Origin: Microcebus murinus
Taxonomy: Eukaryota > Chordata > Mammalia > Primates > Cheirogaleidae
Direction of reading: 5' to 3'
Assembly (NCBI RefSeq): GCF_040939455.1
Contig: NC_134108.1
Coordinates: 14,723,501 to 14,787,500, forward strand
Length of the DNA: 64,000 bases
Every line of letters starts with the position of its first letter. The stretch's first letter is position 1. A program made the position numbers and the translations under genes. This document shows positions 62,258-64,000 of this stretch, piece after piece. Below the pieces are notes generated by a model that saw only the letters and a program-made list of their open reading frames with translations, had not been told where the DNA came from and did not search any database.

Positions 62258-64000
62258 CTGTAAGAGAGAAAGTGCAGCTATAATTGCAATTATTATTATT
62301 ATTTTCTTCTTTAAACACCCAATCCTAACACAGATCTTATCTCACCTGAACAAATGGATTTTTTATTTTACCTATATATTTTACTTTTTCTTTTTTTCCA
62401 CCTACAGACAGGACCTAAACAAATGGATTTTTAAAAGCTTTTAAAAACTCGCTATTTCTTTTAGGCATTAAACACACAGTTCAGGGGATTCAAACGGATG
62501 AGCGCCCTCATGCGGGCAGGAGATGCTACACAACCGATGCTCCAGAGCTGAGACTGAGACCACCCTGCAAAGGGATGGGGGCGGGGGATGGGGGCGGGGA
62601 AGGGGGAGGTTGGTTCCTAAAGCCTGCTGACATAAGCGTCCACCGGGAAGCTTATTAAAAAAAAAAAAAAAAAAATGCAGCTTCCCACTACCCAACCCTG
62701 ATGTACCAAACCAAAAACTCAAGGCTGGAGCCTGGTATCTATGTCACCAGCCTTCCCTGCAACACTGGGGACCTTCTAATTATTTTGAGTTGATTGTAAA
62801 ATGGCTGCTGGAAGTTTCCTCTCATTGCTTTCCTCCTTCCAAATACTATGTGATTGTCATCACATCTCTCTCCCTGTTCTCTTTTGCCCCCAGCCCCTTC
62901 CCATCTCTTCTGTGGGCCCCAGAATCTTTCAGAGGGGCTGGCGGGGTGGGGCTTTACTAGGTGGGCAACCTCCCACCTCCCAAACTTGCTTCCTCAGCTG
63001 TAGGACGGATATCAGGCCTCCCTTTCAGAGTGGTTATTAGGATGCAGTGATGGGCTCAACCACGCACTCCCGCCCACTCTCCTGGGGCTTGTGCCTGATA
63101 AACCGTGACTTTTCCTTCTCTATACTCACTTTCCCCCACTCCTACATGCCACCACCCCCCTTCTGAAGTTTAACGATTTGGGGCTTCTCTGTGTTGTTGT
63201 TGTTATTACCATATGTTACTGATGTTTAGGGCAATATGAAGAGATCAATGAATTGCTCTAACATGAATCATTGCCTAAGGATTCAAAGAAGATAAATTAG
63301 TTTAGGTAGCTTTTCTTGTCTCTTTAATGTCATCTTCATTTTTCAAGGGTAAGATAACTTACCCTACAAATATGATGCCACAAGTAACTTTAAAAATAAT
63401 TTTACTCATTTTGCTATGATCTGTGATATCACAGTAAAAATATTAGGCTAAGTGGCTAAGTAAAAATAGGCTAAATCACAACCATATTTAGTTAAAAAAA
63501 AAAAGGAGGAGGAGGAAGTCTCAACATAATCACCTTAATTTTGAGAAAACAAACACTTCGAATTTTGTAACAGTGATATTTCTATTGCACATTTGGAGTT
63601 GGAGATTACTAGTGAGAATTAATTTCAAACACAAAGTTAGCTCAATTTCCTGGAAGTGTACTGACAAGAACCATATTAACATATGAAATGAAAAAGTACT
63701 TACTTTTACCTTTATTCTCAATTAATTTGGACAAGAGTTCAGTTTATATGTTATATGTAATAATGGGCAATATGGTTATTTCTAAGAAGTTACCTGGTAT
63801 TTATAAACCTAACTTCAAGAACTCAGTATTGGCCAGGTGTGGTGGCTCACACCTTTAACCCTAGCACTCTGGGAGGTTGAGACAGGAAGATAGTTTGAGC
63901 TCAGGAGTTCAAGATCAGCCTGAGCAAGAGCGAGACCCCGTCTCTACTAAAAATAGAAACAAATTAATTGACCAACTAAAAATATATAGAAAAAATTAGC
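62258..64000 (-). other. PLEKHG1: PLEKHG1 intron (part, to right edge)
   Basis: Intronic DNA upstream of the 34-bp exon, up to the window edge. It contains an A tract near 62656-62675 and a plus-strand Alu cut off by the window end. No further PLEKHG1 exon with the required phase 0 ending was found. Confidence 0.65.
63833..64000 (+). mobile_element. Alu, cut by window edge
   Basis: GGCCAGGTGTGGTGGCTCAC onwards; the left arm is complete, and the right arm starts at the window end. Confidence 0.9.

Noticed and set aside
63690..63760. Possible extra PLEKHG1 exon (ELLSKLIENK followed by a GT)
   Set aside because: No acceptor AG with a pyrimidine tract in the right place, and the end phase (1) does not fit the next exon, which needs phase 0.

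Overview
This window is nuclear DNA of a strepsirrhine primate, most likely a lemur. The main evidence is about 40 dimeric Alu elements whose linker and right arm carry the strepsirrhine-type block (ATTGGCCAAC between the arms, GAGCTAGGCTGACGCCA in the right arm). Two further signs agree: an antisense L1 3' end of strepsirrhine type, and a TTAA-flanked piggyBac-like non-autonomous element of the kind known from the grey mouse lemur. No bacterial features, operons or CRISPR arrays are present.

Two protein-coding genes lie head to tail on the minus strand, in the order known for human 6q25.1. From the right edge to about 41.3 kb is the 3' part of PLEKHG1 (a Rho-family GEF). Its last six coding exons are resolved with GT/AG sites and matching phases (34, 96, 39, 23, 1618 and 1064 bp). 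They encode the roughly 957 C-terminal residues after the DH-PH module, and a repeat-poor 3' UTR follows, ending at an AATAAA at 41295-41300. From about 26.0 kb to the left edge is the 5' part of MTHFD1L (mitochondrial monofunctional C1-tetrahydrofolate synthase). A CpG-island promoter leads into exon 1, which encodes the targeting peptide, and exons 2-7 encode the N-terminal dehydrogenase/cyclohydrolase-like domain. The seven exons make 253 codons that join in frame; the formate-THF ligase domain lies beyond the left edge. About 15.3 kb of intergenic DNA separates the genes (roughly 25.96-41.27 kb).

Everything else is intron or intergenic DNA rich in repeats: Alu, MIR, L2, L1, a Tigger1 DNA transposon (17.7-19.9 kb), a MER2-like element broken by two Alus (26.35-27.22 kb), probable ERV LTRs, and microsatellites. 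The most interesting repeats are: three copies of one short hAT-like family (two with perfect 8-bp target duplications); a piggyBac-like element whose flanks have a paralogous empty copy 1.2 kb away; an Alu inside an Alu with an 88-nt T tract; and a decayed Ty3/gypsy- or ERV-like integrase C-terminus inside a PLEKHG1 intron.

I found no previously undescribed gene system. The two genes are functionally unrelated neighbours: one acts in mitochondrial one-carbon metabolism, the other in Rho GTPase signalling. Family names for old repeats come from recognition, not from a database search.
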